A stretch of DNA of 64,000 nt from assembly GCF_030546805.1 (NCBI RefSeq), contig NZ_JAUOPC010000005.1, positions 372,001-436,000 on the forward strand. The letters are read 5' to 3'. Shown here piece by piece: positions 34,124-44,014 of this stretch. Both the position numbers and the translations under genes were made by a program. Origin of the DNA: Cyclobacterium sp. 1_MG-2023. GTDB lineage: Bacteria; Bacteroidota; Bacteroidia; Cytophagales; Cyclobacteriaceae. Under the pieces are notes generated by a model. The model searched no databases. It was given only the letters and a program-made list of their open reading frames with translations, and was not told the origin of the DNA. Each line of letters opens with the position of its first letter. Within the stretch, counting starts at the first letter, position 1.

Positions 34124-34394
34124 ATGTTTCTTTTGGGTTAATGCTATTGGGTAGGCAAAATGCTTAATCACAGACCTAAACTATGAATTTACCGGCTTAA
34201 ATTAAAAACATAGGCTTGAAATAATGAGCCAGCTAAATTTATTAAACATTCGACAGCCCCCAAAAGCTCTTGTTTATATTAAGACCTATCACCAAATAAA
34301 AATATTGTTTTATCCATTCAAAACAATTAAATTCAAACTATTAATCGAATAAACGTGAGCATTCGATAATAATTTCTTCAATCATTCTGCCTTC

Positions 34395-36212
34395 ATGCCA
34401 ACACAGATCAAAGCAAAAGACACCTTACAGAAATCAATTGCCGTCCTTCCTTTTGTGAACATGAGCTCGGATAAGGAAAATGAATATTTTTGTGATGGAA
34501 TTACTGAGGAAATTATCAATGCATTAGCTAAAATTGATGGATTAAGGGTTACTTCACGGACCTCATCATTTTATTTCAAAGGAAAGAATATTCCCATTAG
34601 CAATATAGGCCAAGAACTAGGAGTAGAAACCCTTTTGGAAGGAAGTGTACGCCTGTCAGGAAATTCCCTTCGAATTACAGCGCAGCTAATTCAGGCTGAT
34701 GAGGATTTTCACTTTTGGTCAGAAACCTGGGACAGAAAGAGTGACAATATCTTTGCAGTGCAAGATGAGGTTAGCCTTTTAATTGCTGAAAAATTACGTG
34801 AGCATTTTGGACACTTTGACATACAAGAGCATTTAGTAACCCAACAGACTGAAAGTCTGGACGCCTATACCCTTTATCTAAAAGGCCGTTATTACTTGAA
34901 TAAATGGAATCCTGAAGATTGTAAAACAGCCATAGATTGTTTTAATCAAGCTTTGCGCACAGACCCCAACCATCCCAATTCTTTGACCGGATTGGCAGAC
35001 AGCTATAGCTTCTTGGCCACCACAGGATTCATCTCTTATGAGGAAGGATGGGGGAAATGTGCAGCATTGACCAATCAAGCCCTGGCCATAAACAACCAGT
35101 TGCCGGAAGCCTACTATCAACTGGCCAATCTTTCATTTTTCACCGAAGCTGATTTCGAAAAGTCCTTTAATACGATAAAGAAAGGGTTGGACATCAACCC
35201 AAACCATGTTGAATCTCAGCAATTTTTATCCTTCCTATACATATTGGCCGGACAGAATGAGGATTCAAAAAAGCACCTGGACTTTGCCTTAAAGATTGAT
35301 CCTCTTTCCCAAGAGACACAATTTTACAGTGCATATCTGGATTATATGCTAGAAAATTATCAAGAGGCCTTGGTCAAACTCCATAAATGCTTGGAAGTTA
35401 ACCCAAGAAATATCCCCGCCCATACTGTCATCGCCAACAGCTTGGTAATGTTAGGTGAAGCGGATCAAGTTATTGACTATTTTGACAGGATGCCTTCAGA
35501 AATTATAGTTCCTGCCGAGAAAGTTGGCAATATGGCCCTGGCCTATATTCTGAAGGAAGACGAAAATCAGGCCCGCTCTAGCTTCCGGCTTTTGAATGAA
35601 ATTTCAAAGCAAGAAGGCGGTTTTGCTGCAGAGGTCTATATCTTACTCTACCATGTATATACCGGTCAATTTGAAAAAGCATTTGATTGGATGGTCAATG
35701 CCAAAGAAAATAAATATCCATTATTGCTTCTCCGTTTTGCGGACCCTATGATGAATGCAATAAAAGCGGAACCAAGGTACCTTGAATTAAAGCATCAATT
35801 ATTCCCTCCGGCACTCTTTGATAAAAGAAGACTTGAGAAAACGAAAAAAGCCTTGCTAAATGATGCAACTGTAAAAGCATTTAAAGACAAACTCACTTAT
35901 TTCATTGAAGAGAAAGAACTGTTTTTAAACCCGGATTTATCCCTACGTTCTCTGGCCGAGGAATTGGATATCCATCCCAATCAACTTTCGTGGATCTTGA
36001 ACGAAAGCATAGGCAAAAATTTCAACGCCTATATTAACCACTACCGTATTAAGGAGTTCAAACGTCTGGCCAAAGACCCTTCCAAAGCGCATATAACGGT
36101 AATTGGTCTGGCTTATGAAAGTGGATTCAATTCTAAAACTGTTTTTAACACCTATTTCAAGAAAGAAACCGGCCTTACTCCCAGGCAATTCCTTAAAAAC
36201 CTGAAAGTTTAA
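34395..36212 (+). CDS. TolB-like/TPR/AraC fusion regulator
   Basis: 605 residues without signal or membrane segments. Residues about 10-145 form the TolB-N/CyaD-like domain (SIAVLPFVNMSSDKENEYF, then GVETLLEGSVRLSGN). About 155-440 contain TPR repeats (for example PNHPNSLTGLADSYSFLA). The C-terminal 110 residues are an AraC HTH (LSLRSLAEELDIHPNQLSWI, then GLAYESGFNSKTVFNTYFKK). It is probably a DNA-binding regulator whose N-terminal modules sense a protein or ligand. The neighbouring divergent sulfatase and the downstream alcohol dehydrogenase are candidate targets. Confidence 0.88.
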   Translation: MPTQIKAKDTLQKSIAVLPFVNMSSDKENEYFCDGITEEIINALAKIDGLRVTSRTSSFYFKGKNIPISNIGQELGVETLLEGSVRLSGNSLRITAQLIQADEDFHFWSETWDRKSDNIFAVQDEVSLLIAEKLREHFGHFDIQEHLVTQQTESLDAYTLYLKGRYYLNKWNPEDCKTAIDCFNQALRTDPNHPNSLTGLADSYSFLATTGFISYEEGWGKCAALTNQALAINNQLPEAYYQLANLSFFTEADFEKSFNTIKKGLDINPNHVESQQFLSFLYILAGQNEDSKKHLDFALKIDPLSQETQFYSAYLDYMLENYQEALVKLHKCLEVNPRNIPAHTVIANSLVMLGEADQVIDYFDRMPSEIIVPAEKVGNMALAYILKEDENQARSSFRLLNEISKQEGGFAAEVYILLYHVYTGQFEKAFDWMVNAKENKYPLLLLRFADPMMNAIKAEPRYLELKHQLFPPALFDKRRLEKTKKALLNDATVKAFKDKLTYFIEEKELFLNPDLSLRSLAEELDIHPNQLSWILNESIGKNFNAYINHYRIKEFKRLAKDPSKAHITVIGLAYESGFNSKTVFNTYFKKETGLTPRQFLKNLKV

Positions 36213-36334
36213 TCCTGTAACTGCAGCAACTTTGTTCGGATTTGTAAACCCGAACATGTGAATGGAATTCGGAACTCAAAACTGCTTCATTTGTAAGACA
36301 TTTGTTTTGTTAATCAACATAAACAAACAAAAAG

Positions 36335-37318
36335 ATGAAAGCAGTAATCACAACAGCATATGGATCCCCGGAGGTATTCAAACTAGATCAGGTGGCCAAA
36401 CCAAGCCCAAAAGCAAATGAAGTCCTAGTACGCATCCATGCCTCTTCGGTAACCAAAGCCGACTCTATGATGCGAACAGGGAAACCCTATATTGGGCGAC
36501 TATTTTTAGGACTCACAAAACCCAAAAATCCCATTTGGGGAAGTGGCTTCGCAGGAGTAGTTGAAGCTGTTGGATCGGAAGTAAAAAACTTCAAAAAGGG
36601 AGACAATGTATTTGGAGAAAACATCAACTCCTTTGGCACATATGCCCAATATGTAGCAATACCCGAAGATGGGGTGATCAGCCACTTGCCTAAGTCCCTA
36701 AGCTTTGAAGAGGCCGCAGGCATATGTGATGGTGGTGTTACCTCCCTAAACTTCTTGCAAAACATTGGGCATATCCATTCCGGACAAAAAATACTTATCA
36801 ACGGAGGATCAGGAAGTCTGGGCACAGCAGCCATCCAAATTGCAAAATATTATGGTGCACATGTAACAGCAGTTTGCAGTACAGCCAACATAGAACTGGT
36901 TAGATCATTGGGGGCAGACGAGGTCATTGATTACACTAAAACTGACTTTACCCAAAATAAAAATAGTTATGATTTGATTTATGACACTGTGGGTGCAAGG
37001 TCGTTTGAAGAATGTAAACAAGCGCTAACAGATAATGGCTGTTATGCTTCTCCTGTATTGGGAATGCCCTTAATTGGACAAATGATAGTTACCTCCCTAA
37101 TTGGTAATAAAAAAGCAAAATTCTCTGCTACCGGTTCTTTACCCAAGGAAGAAATCAAGCGACTATTGCACATTCTAATTGACATCATTAAAGCAGGGCA
37201 TTTCGTGGCCCCGGTTGACCGCAGCTATAATTTGGAACAGGTAGTAGAGGCGCACAGCTATGTTGATAAAGGCAGAAAGAAAGGCAATGTGGTTTTAAAG
37301 CCTTTTGCACTTACCTAA
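36335..37318 (+). CDS. NAD(P)-dependent quinone oxidoreductase-like MDR protein
   Basis: 327 residues of the zinc-free medium-chain dehydrogenase/reductase family: N-terminal GroES-like domain (about 1-125), then a Rossmann fold with the dinucleotide loop NGGSGSLGTAAIQIAK (about 152-167). No catalytic zinc ligand set (GHE pattern) is visible, which favours a quinone/enone reductase over an alcohol dehydrogenase. It starts 122 bases after the AraC fusion. The physiological substrate is unknown. Confidence 0.88.
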   Translation: MKAVITTAYGSPEVFKLDQVAKPSPKANEVLVRIHASSVTKADSMMRTGKPYIGRLFLGLTKPKNPIWGSGFAGVVEAVGSEVKNFKKGDNVFGENINSFGTYAQYVAIPEDGVISHLPKSLSFEEAAGICDGGVTSLNFLQNIGHIHSGQKILINGGSGSLGTAAIQIAKYYGAHVTAVCSTANIELVRSLGADEVIDYTKTDFTQNKNSYDLIYDTVGARSFEECKQALTDNGCYASPVLGMPLIGQMIVTSLIGNKKAKFSATGSLPKEEIKRLLHILIDIIKAGHFVAPVDRSYNLEQVVEAHSYVDKGRKKGNVVLKPFALT

Positions 37319-37346
37319 TCTATCACTTCAACAAAAAAGCTTAAGC

Positions 37347-38279
37347 ATGAAAAAGCAAACAATTTCAACCTATTCTCAATTGTTATTCGGACTCTTTGGA
37401 ATCATCTCCTCATGTTCAGAAGATGGGTTAATATCCACAACGCCCCCAAATCAAAAGCATATCACTGAAATCCCGGATGCGAATTTTGAAGAAAAATTAA
37501 TTGAGTTGGGAATCGATAGTGACGGATTAATTAACCAAATGCTATTAACTGAAGACGCCAAGAATGTCAGTACATTGGTTTTAGATAGTGATCTTGGAAC
37601 GCCTGAAGAAGGGAAAATAGCGAATCTTAAAGGTATTGAGGCTTTTGAAGAGCTGGTTTCCTTATCCGCTGGAAACAATTTATTAAGTGAAATTAATTTA
37701 GCAGCAAACCAAAAATTAACTTCATTGCACCTTGAAGCCAATTATCTTCAGACATTAAATATTAGCCATAACACGAAACTGGAGGACATTAACCTTATCC
37801 TAAACAATCTTACTGAAATCAATGGATTAAATAATGCCGATCAGTTGAAAACCTTAAACCTATCATGGAATCTATTGGAAAGCCTTTCTATCAACCTTCC
37901 GGGTCTAAATGGACTGAATGTGGAAAACAATAAATTAAAGGTGCTGGATGTGCAGGGCTGCACTTCCTTAGAGACCATGATAGCAAAATTAAACGAACTT
38001 GAAACCCTAGACCTCAGCACCAATATAAATTTGAAATATGTGACCTTATCTGCCAATCAATTAAAAAAGCTAGAGCTTACAAACAATATTAACCTAGAAA
38101 AACTATGGCTCTCAAGCAATTCACTCAACGGATTGGATGTCAGCAATCTCATCGGGCTGAACCTACTTGATATCAGCAAAAACACAAATTTAAGCTGTGT
38201 GAGAGTTGGCCAAAACCAAAATATTTTGACAATAGCCAAGCAGGAACACCAAGAACTTAGGACTAGCCCCTGTGATTGA
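37347..38279 (+). CDS. leucine-rich-repeat lipoprotein
   Basis: 310 residues from the ATG at 37347. Lipoprotein signal (ISSC, Cys about 24), then roughly ten LRR-like units from about residue 90 (for example LETLDLSTNINLKYVTLSAN), close to those of internalin-like Bacteroidota surface proteins. The end carries a Cys pair that may form a disulfide. Probably displayed on the outer membrane for binding. It starts 28 bases after the oxidoreductase stop. Confidence 0.8.
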   Translation: MKKQTISTYSQLLFGLFGIISSCSEDGLISTTPPNQKHITEIPDANFEEKLIELGIDSDGLINQMLLTEDAKNVSTLVLDSDLGTPEEGKIANLKGIEAFEELVSLSAGNNLLSEINLAANQKLTSLHLEANYLQTLNISHNTKLEDINLILNNLTEINGLNNADQLKTLNLSWNLLESLSINLPGLNGLNVENNKLKVLDVQGCTSLETMIAKLNELETLDLSTNINLKYVTLSANQLKKLELTNNINLEKLWLSSNSLNGLDVSNLIGLNLLDISKNTNLSCVRVGQNQNILTIAKQEHQELRTSPCD

Positions 38280-38529
38280 GACAAATGTAAAGGGAATACG
38301 AGAAAACCGAATAACTGAATCAATTGAAAGGAAAGCTAATCTTTATTCATTGGAACCTTTACCATTTTACCATATATTTATTATATAAAGAATGAAAGAG
38401 CCAACTTTTTCAAACCAATAGAGCAAGACATTTCCGAAACCTTGGTATAAAATAAAGAAATCAAGAACCAATTTTGGCCTTAATAATGAGTTGCTTTTCT
38501 TCTTATTTATTTATAATTAAAACAAGCTT

Positions 38530-38988
38530 ATGAAAATTAACCAGCTTAAATCAAGACCGGAAATCAATGATAATGCTAAACTTTTAAAGGTATACACCCA
38601 ATTTGAAAGCCTTATTACCGAATTGGAAGGACTTAGTTTGCCCGATAATGTTGTTGATACCATCAATGAATCCATCGAACAGCTGAATATGACTTCAAAT
38701 GATAGATTATTGAAAGAAACCAAAAAGGAACAATCAAAAATCATTAAGCTTATCGAAAAGCAATTAAAAATCGTTACCATTAATCATTACCGCAATACCT
38801 GGATGGCTTTAGGCATGGTAGTTTTTGGTTTACCCCTGGGTTTAGCTTTTAGCACAAGTCTGGACAATATGGCATTTATAGGAATTGGATTACCAATAGG
38901 TATGGCCATTGGCCTTGCTGTAGGCACGGGTATGGATAAGAAAGCTCAGGAAGAAGGCAGGCAACTTAATATTGAAATCAGCATTTAG
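38530..38988 (+). CDS. small membrane protein of unknown function
   Basis: 152 residues. The first 85 are helical and charged (possible coiled coil), followed by two Gly-rich membrane helices (about 92-110 and 114-133, GIGLPIGMAIGLAVGTGMD, glycine-zipper-like). No family was recognised. A 590-base gene-free stretch follows. Confidence 0.6.
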   Translation: MKINQLKSRPEINDNAKLLKVYTQFESLITELEGLSLPDNVVDTINESIEQLNMTSNDRLLKETKKEQSKIIKLIEKQLKIVTINHYRNTWMALGMVVFGLPLGLAFSTSLDNMAFIGIGLPIGMAIGLAVGTGMDKKAQEEGRQLNIEISI

Positions 38989-39580
38989 TCTATTCTCAAA
39001 ACTTATTATTTATCCAAGTGGAATAATGGAGAAAATAAATTCAAATAGATCTGTTTCATTGGAGAAGTTTAATTGGGTAGATTCAACAAATTACTAGGTT
39101 GATAATTTTTACTAGGAAATTCAACAACCTGACTACTAAATCATTAAACCGATTACAAGATCCCTTTTCAGGATATAAATCGTCAACAGCTAGGGCTTGC
39201 ATACTGATGTATAATATCATCACCAAATAGAAATTTTCAAAAACGTTAAGGGCTCAGGAGAGTGCCAATAGTGGTATTAAGCATCTCTTCTGGCTTGAGA
39301 AAAGGTCGATGAACATTTTTCATAAATATTTATAAAACACAAAAATAAATTTAGATTAAACTATAAATTATTTCTCGATAAATGCCTTGATTTTGGAAGC
39401 GTACTTTTTTTATTAAAATTTACCACTATGTTTTTGTAATACTTATACAAAACATTAACTTAAGGCTTGGATTTACATTATAGCCTAAATTAAATTTTCA
39501 GCGTAATTCGTAAATCCAATTGAACTTATGACAAGATTACAAGATGGTTTGTGATCAATCACTTTTCTACAGGTAATTGA
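38989..39580. other. AT-rich intergenic region with no recognised content
   Basis: 592 bases between the small membrane protein and the DUF1919 gene. Both strands were read; no coding frame with homology, no strong hairpin and no copy of the repeats found elsewhere in the window. Confidence 0.4.
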
Positions 39581-40357
39581 ATGTCAATGTACTCTAAAAA
39601 ATTTCGTGAATTATTAAAACATATTTTTTACGGCCGTAGATCATTGGCTCGGTATTATTCCTTAAAACAAATAAAGAATCACGATTTTACCATAATCTCA
39701 GACAACTGCTGGGGCAGGGGAGTATATAAATTTTTAGGCTTGCCTTGTAACACACCTACTGCAGGCATGGGTATTGATAGGGATTATTTGGATTTTATTG
39801 AAAATTTAAATAGTGAATCTGCAGATGAAGTCACCGAATTGGATGAGAGCCATTGCGAAACCATCGCCGGAAGAACTTATCCAATTGGAAGGACCCCATA
39901 TGCAAAACTTCATTTTTTTCGTTACAATAATTATACTGTCGCCCAAAGATTATTTCGGATGAGGTTTAAAAAAATTAATAGGGAAAACCTCTATTACAAG
40001 ATCGATTTTGATTACTACAATTGTAGAAATAAAGAAGATATAGAACGTTGGAATAAAATGCAGCTCCCCAATAGTGTAGCCTTTTATTCAGACGAAACCT
40101 TAAAATTTTATTCAGGTAAAATTCACAATGGGGTTTACATAAAAAAGAAAATGCATCCCCTAAATAATTTCCATTTCGGCTTCAATCAAAAATATTTCGA
40201 TTTTATAACCTGGTTAAATACCGGAATACCCAATCAGACGCTCAAGTATAAGGTGCTAAATTTCATTTTATTAGACGATGGTATAAATATTTTTATTGCT
40301 AAATCTCTTAGATCAACTTTTAAGAAAATATCACCCAAAATTCTCAAAAGAGCTTGA
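39581..40357 (+). CDS. DUF1919-family protein (polysaccharide biosynthesis-associated)
   Basis: 258 residues, no signal peptide. The segment FTIISDNCWGRGVYKFLGLP and the following GMGIDRDYLDFIENL are the diagnostic N-terminal part of DUF1919, a family found in exopolysaccharide and capsule gene clusters. It has many aromatic and basic residues and is AT-rich. The SGNH hydrolase gene follows 71 bases later; the pair may modify a surface glycan. An alternative ATG lies two codons downstream. Confidence 0.75.
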   Translation: MSMYSKKFRELLKHIFYGRRSLARYYSLKQIKNHDFTIISDNCWGRGVYKFLGLPCNTPTAGMGIDRDYLDFIENLNSESADEVTELDESHCETIAGRTYPIGRTPYAKLHFFRYNNYTVAQRLFRMRFKKINRENLYYKIDFDYYNCRNKEDIERWNKMQLPNSVAFYSDETLKFYSGKIHNGVYIKKKMHPLNNFHFGFNQKYFDFITWLNTGIPNQTLKYKVLNFILLDDGINIFIAKSLRSTFKKISPKILKRA

Positions 40358-40428
40358 TTTTAAACAACTTACTGATTTATTATATTAACTTATCTAAAGT
40401 TAGTATAGCATGACCAACAGATCCTAAA

Positions 40429-41514
40429 ATGAAACTTAAATTCAAGAATAAACCAATCGAATTTTTAACTATATTAATTTTAGCCATTTGCACTTCTGGT
40501 TTCATTATTAATGAAACCAAGCAGCATCATCAGAGCATCACCCCCCCTGCAGAAGTTGAGATACACCCTCAAAAACTAAGCAATTTCACATTAAAAGAGG
40601 GTGAATCGTACCAATTGGTGAATTCTTCTATCAAACAATTTTACACCATCAATTTTAAAGGAACAATTGAGAAGTTTGACACCCTTAGTATTGGAAAAGG
40701 AAGCGGAAGGTATCTTACAAGTAACTTAACCATCACACCAGACAGTATCATTTCCACTCGGATTACCAATGTTACCAATCGAAAAGCTATTAAACATGCA
40801 CTTCAATTAAAAAATGAACTGAGTATTAAAATTGAAAGAGACTTAAGCTCAAGTACAATCACCATTATTAACGAGGGCGATACTTTAAGTTTCTCTTCAG
40901 ACTTTATCGGGATGAACCATCCATTTATTCGTTCTTCAGGTACACAGATAAAAGTTGATACATTTGAATTCATTTGTGAAGACTACTTTTCTGATGTATT
41001 TGTTTTTGGCGACAGCTATGTAAATAGTGCCAGTCCTGCCCGGTGGCCCTATTATACGCATGCTGCGGGATACCAATTTTTGTGTGATGGATTGCCTGGT
41101 GGAAGATCTAAAGACTCCTTTGATTTTATAAATGCTGCTTTTTCTATTCACCAACCAAAATACGCCATTTGGTGTTTGGGCATGAACGATAAAAGTGATG
41201 AGGGAAGAATCCCTAATGAAGACTGGAAAAACTATGCGAAAAAGGTAATGGATCTCTGCGCCAAACACAATGTCACTTTGATTTTTTCTACGGTCCCTTC
41301 TGTAGAAAAAAGAAACAACAGGGGCAAGAATGATTTTGTCAGGGCTTCCGGTTATCGGTACATTGATTTTGACAAAGCAGTTTCTGATGGTGAAGGCAAA
41401 TGGAAAGAAGGATTGTTGGCCAAGGATGGGGTACATCCTACAGAAAAAGGAGCGGAAGCTATGGCTGATAGATTCCTATTGGATTTCCCTGAAATCAAAA
41501 AATACAATAGGTAA
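40429..41514 (+). CDS. SGNH-family esterase with N-terminal anchor
   Basis: 361 residues. An N-terminal hydrophobic helix (about 12-26) is a signal or anchor, then a beta-rich region (about 40-180), then an SGNH hydrolase: block I GDSY, block III GMND in IWCLGMNDK, block V DGVHPT. A conserved Gly for block II lies in GLPGGRSKDS. It probably removes acyl groups from a glycan or ester outside the cytoplasm. The DUF1919 gene is immediately upstream. Confidence 0.82.
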   Translation: MKLKFKNKPIEFLTILILAICTSGFIINETKQHHQSITPPAEVEIHPQKLSNFTLKEGESYQLVNSSIKQFYTINFKGTIEKFDTLSIGKGSGRYLTSNLTITPDSIISTRITNVTNRKAIKHALQLKNELSIKIERDLSSSTITIINEGDTLSFSSDFIGMNHPFIRSSGTQIKVDTFEFICEDYFSDVFVFGDSYVNSASPARWPYYTHAAGYQFLCDGLPGGRSKDSFDFINAAFSIHQPKYAIWCLGMNDKSDEGRIPNEDWKNYAKKVMDLCAKHNVTLIFSTVPSVEKRNNRGKNDFVRASGYRYIDFDKAVSDGEGKWKEGLLAKDGVHPTEKGAEAMADRFLLDFPEIKKYNR

Positions 41515-41536
41515 AAAAGTATAAGCCAAAAGAGCA

Positions 41537-41965
41537 ATGGATAAATATTTAGACGCAGCACCCGAAGCCGGCATGAGTTTTTTTAAGAACTTTAATGGAA
41601 AAGGAAAGGTCGTGATGATGAACCTTCTGAGGTTTAGAGATAAGGCCGATTATGCCAATCTGCAGTCCATAAAGCCTGCTAAATCAATTACCGGATCGGA
41701 AGCTTATCAACTATATATGGACAAGACACTCCCCTTGTTAAAAAAGGCGGGAAGTCGCATCATTTTTTACGGGGAATGTAATGAATATCTAATTGGGCCT
41801 AATATTGAAAAATGGGATGCTATGTTATTGGTCGAACACGCATCAACGGCTGAATTTATAGCTTTTTCTCAAAACAAGGAATTTTTAGCGCATGCCGGCC
41901 ACAGGACTGCTGCTTTGGATGATTCAAGGTTATTACCCATTTTGGAAAGCAATCAATACACCTGA
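41537..41965 (+). CDS. DUF1330-domain protein
   Basis: 142 residues, cytoplasmic, a ferredoxin-like alpha/beta barrel monomer of the DUF1330 family (VVMMNLLRFRDKADY, then GSRIIFYGECNEYLIG and WDAMLLVEHASTAEFIAF). The family has no firmly assigned reaction. It lies 22 bases after the SGNH gene and may be co-transcribed. Confidence 0.8.
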   Translation: MDKYLDAAPEAGMSFFKNFNGKGKVVMMNLLRFRDKADYANLQSIKPAKSITGSEAYQLYMDKTLPLLKKAGSRIIFYGECNEYLIGPNIEKWDAMLLVEHASTAEFIAFSQNKEFLAHAGHRTAALDDSRLLPILESNQYT

Positions 41966-42119
41966 TTAATTATACCTTTAGCTGCCTTCTTCCCAAACAT
42001 CTCCATTACAGATCATAAAAAAATCCCATTAACTAATTATTAGCATTGAATTTGAGGCTATCAATAGCTAGGTAGTAAAAGAAACAATGAAATCATTAGC
42101 TAAAACAAATTACTAAAAA

Positions 42120-42133
42120 AATGAACGTTCATT
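42120..42133. promoter_or_regulatory. putative TetR operator
   Basis: AATGAACGTTCATT is a perfect 14-bp palindrome 38 bases before the TetR ATG. GAACGTTC-type palindromes of this size are typical operators of TetR/AcrR repressors. Confidence 0.6.
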
Positions 42134-42171
42134 CATATTTATCCGTTAGGTGAGTATTCAATTCGGCAAAA

Positions 42172-42744
42172 ATGAGCAACAATTCTAAATCAAACAACAA
42201 AAGAGAAGCCTTGGTAAAGGCAACAATTCAGCTTGTTAACAACAATGGATTTCATGCCACACCAATGTCAAAGATTGCGAATATAGCAGGAGTGTCTCCC
42301 GGCACCATCTATCTGTATTTTGAGAACAAACAGGACTTGGTCAATCAAGTTTACATTGAAGTAAAACGTTCATTTACCAGATTTGCTTTCAAGGATTATA
42401 AAGAAAGCACTTCAATCCAAAGAGACTTTGAGAAAATATGGAAGAACATTGCAAGCTTTAAATTGAATGAAGTCGAGGAAGCCTTGTTTTTGTCTCAATG
42501 CGACAATACGCCCATGATCGATGAACCAAGTAGAAAGGAAGGCTTAAAGCACTTAAGCCCGCTCTTGGAGCTTTGGAAACGTGGACAGGAAAAAGACCTT
42601 ATCAAACAGGTTTCTCCTTATTTGCTTTATGCCTTCAGTATTTACCCCATATCCTTTTTACTACAACAACGCGAACGGTTTGAAATTAAACCTGAAAACA
42701 TTAATGAAGCCTACGAAATGGCTTGGAACAGTATTAAAATTTAA
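42172..42744 (+). CDS. TetR/AcrR-family repressor
   Basis: 190 residues. The N-terminal HTH (about 10-57) has ATIQLVNNNGFHATPMSKIANIAGVSPGTIYLYFENK, i.e. the family helix-turn-helix; the C-terminal ligand domain is divergent. It starts 38 bases after a perfect palindrome and ends 5 bases before the CurA-like reductase, so it probably represses a two-gene operon and responds to a reactive carbonyl or similar ligand. Confidence 0.93.
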   Translation: MSNNSKSNNKREALVKATIQLVNNNGFHATPMSKIANIAGVSPGTIYLYFENKQDLVNQVYIEVKRSFTRFAFKDYKESTSIQRDFEKIWKNIASFKLNEVEEALFLSQCDNTPMIDEPSRKEGLKHLSPLLELWKRGQEKDLIKQVSPYLLYAFSIYPISFLLQQRERFEIKPENINEAYEMAWNSIKI

Positions 42745-42749
42745 TTAAA

Positions 42750-43751
42750 ATGACTACTACAAAAACGATTAATTTAAAAAATAGGCCAAAAGGCAGTCCT
42801 TCAGTTAAAGATTTTGACTTTACAACAGCTGAAATCCCGGAATTGAAAGAAGGGGAGGTATTGTTAAGTACCAAATATGTTTCCGTGGACCCTTATTTAA
42901 GAGGTAGAATGAGTGATGCTCCTTCCTACGTCCCACCCTTTAAACTAAACGAGCCAATATCTTCGGGAATTATTGCTGAAGTCTTGGAATCGAAAAGCGA
43001 GAATTTATCCAAGGGAGATAAGGTAATTGGCGCCTTACAGTGGAAAGAAACACAAGTAGCCAAAGCCGAAAACCTCAGAAAAGTGGATCCAGATAAAGCT
43101 CCCCTTTCGGCCTATTTGGGAATAATTGGGATGACCGGGCTTACGGCTCTTCTTGGATTAAAGGAAATAGGAAAACCCAAAGAAGGCGAAACCTTGCTCG
43201 TATCCGGAGCAGCAGGTGCAGTGGGTTCTGTAGTGGGCCAAATTGGAAAAATACTTGGACTTCGAGTGGTAGGTATCGCAGGAACAGATGAAAAAGTTGA
43301 CATGCTTAAATCAGATTTCGGATTTGACGAAGGGATCAATTACAACACTACCGAAGATATGGTAAAAGCCATAAAAGAAACTTGCCCCGACGGTGTTGAC
43401 ATCTATTTTGACAATGTCGGTGGAGAAATTTCAGATGCTGTACTTTTCAACATCAACCAATTCGCAAGAATGATAATTTGTGGTGCGATCTCAGTTTACA
43501 ATAATACCGAAGCACCAAAAGGCCTCAATGTGCAACCTTTTCTCGTTAAAAACAGTGCGCTCATGCAAGGCTTTATTGTAGCTGACTTTGCAGACAAACA
43601 TGCTGCGGGTATTCAGCAACTGGCCACATGGCTTCAAGAAGGGAAATTGCATTATAAAGAAACCATTGTAGAGGGATTTGACAATATTCCGCAAGCCTTT
43701 CTAGGCCTATTTGAAGGGAAGAACAAAGGCAAAATGGTTGTGAAAATTTAA
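42750..43751 (+). CDS. NADP-dependent oxidoreductase, CurA/leukotriene B4 dehydrogenase type
   Basis: 333 residues, zinc-free MDR family. YVSVDPYLRGRMSD is the signature of the prostaglandin/alkenal reductase branch, with the NADP-binding loop VSGAAGAVGSVVGQIGK at about 147-163. It reduces alpha,beta-unsaturated carbonyls at the expense of NADPH. Operon with the TetR gene 5 bases upstream suggests induction by such compounds. Confidence 0.9.
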   Translation: MTTTKTINLKNRPKGSPSVKDFDFTTAEIPELKEGEVLLSTKYVSVDPYLRGRMSDAPSYVPPFKLNEPISSGIIAEVLESKSENLSKGDKVIGALQWKETQVAKAENLRKVDPDKAPLSAYLGIIGMTGLTALLGLKEIGKPKEGETLLVSGAAGAVGSVVGQIGKILGLRVVGIAGTDEKVDMLKSDFGFDEGINYNTTEDMVKAIKETCPDGVDIYFDNVGGEISDAVLFNINQFARMIICGAISVYNNTEAPKGLNVQPFLVKNSALMQGFIVADFADKHAAGIQQLATWLQEGKLHYKETIVEGFDNIPQAFLGLFEGKNKGKMVVKI

Positions 43752-43900
43752 AGACGCTTCTGAAAATCACAAGCGCAATGAATGCCAATCTAGCCTATAT
43801 TCCGGCTGAATTCTTTGTGTTTCTCTATTAAACAACACACAGTCTGCTTTATCTGAATGGCTACTGAACTTTTATTAAAAAGACTAAGTTAATATTTCTT

Positions 43901-43956
43901 AGGTATCAGAAGGAAAGCCCTGGATCAAACCTAGGGCTCTCCTTCTGATAATACCT
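43901..43956. terminator. long hairpin after the CurA-like gene
   Basis: Nested arms: AGGTA/TACCT (43901-43905/43952-43956), TCAGAAGG/CCTTCTGA (43906-43913/43941-43948) and AGCCCT/AGGGCT (43916-43921/43933-43938). There is no clear U-tract, so it may be a processing or factor-dependent end. Confidence 0.45.
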
Positions 43957-44014
43957 TCAATATTTAGCTAGAGGTAATAATGATTGCCTTAATCGATATC
44001 TAAATATCTATTCA

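Noticed and set aside
40936-41436. Minus-strand open frame of about 166 codons opposite the SGNH esterase
   Set aside because: It mirrors the codon pattern of the real gene, which has intact GDSY, GMND and DGVHPT blocks.
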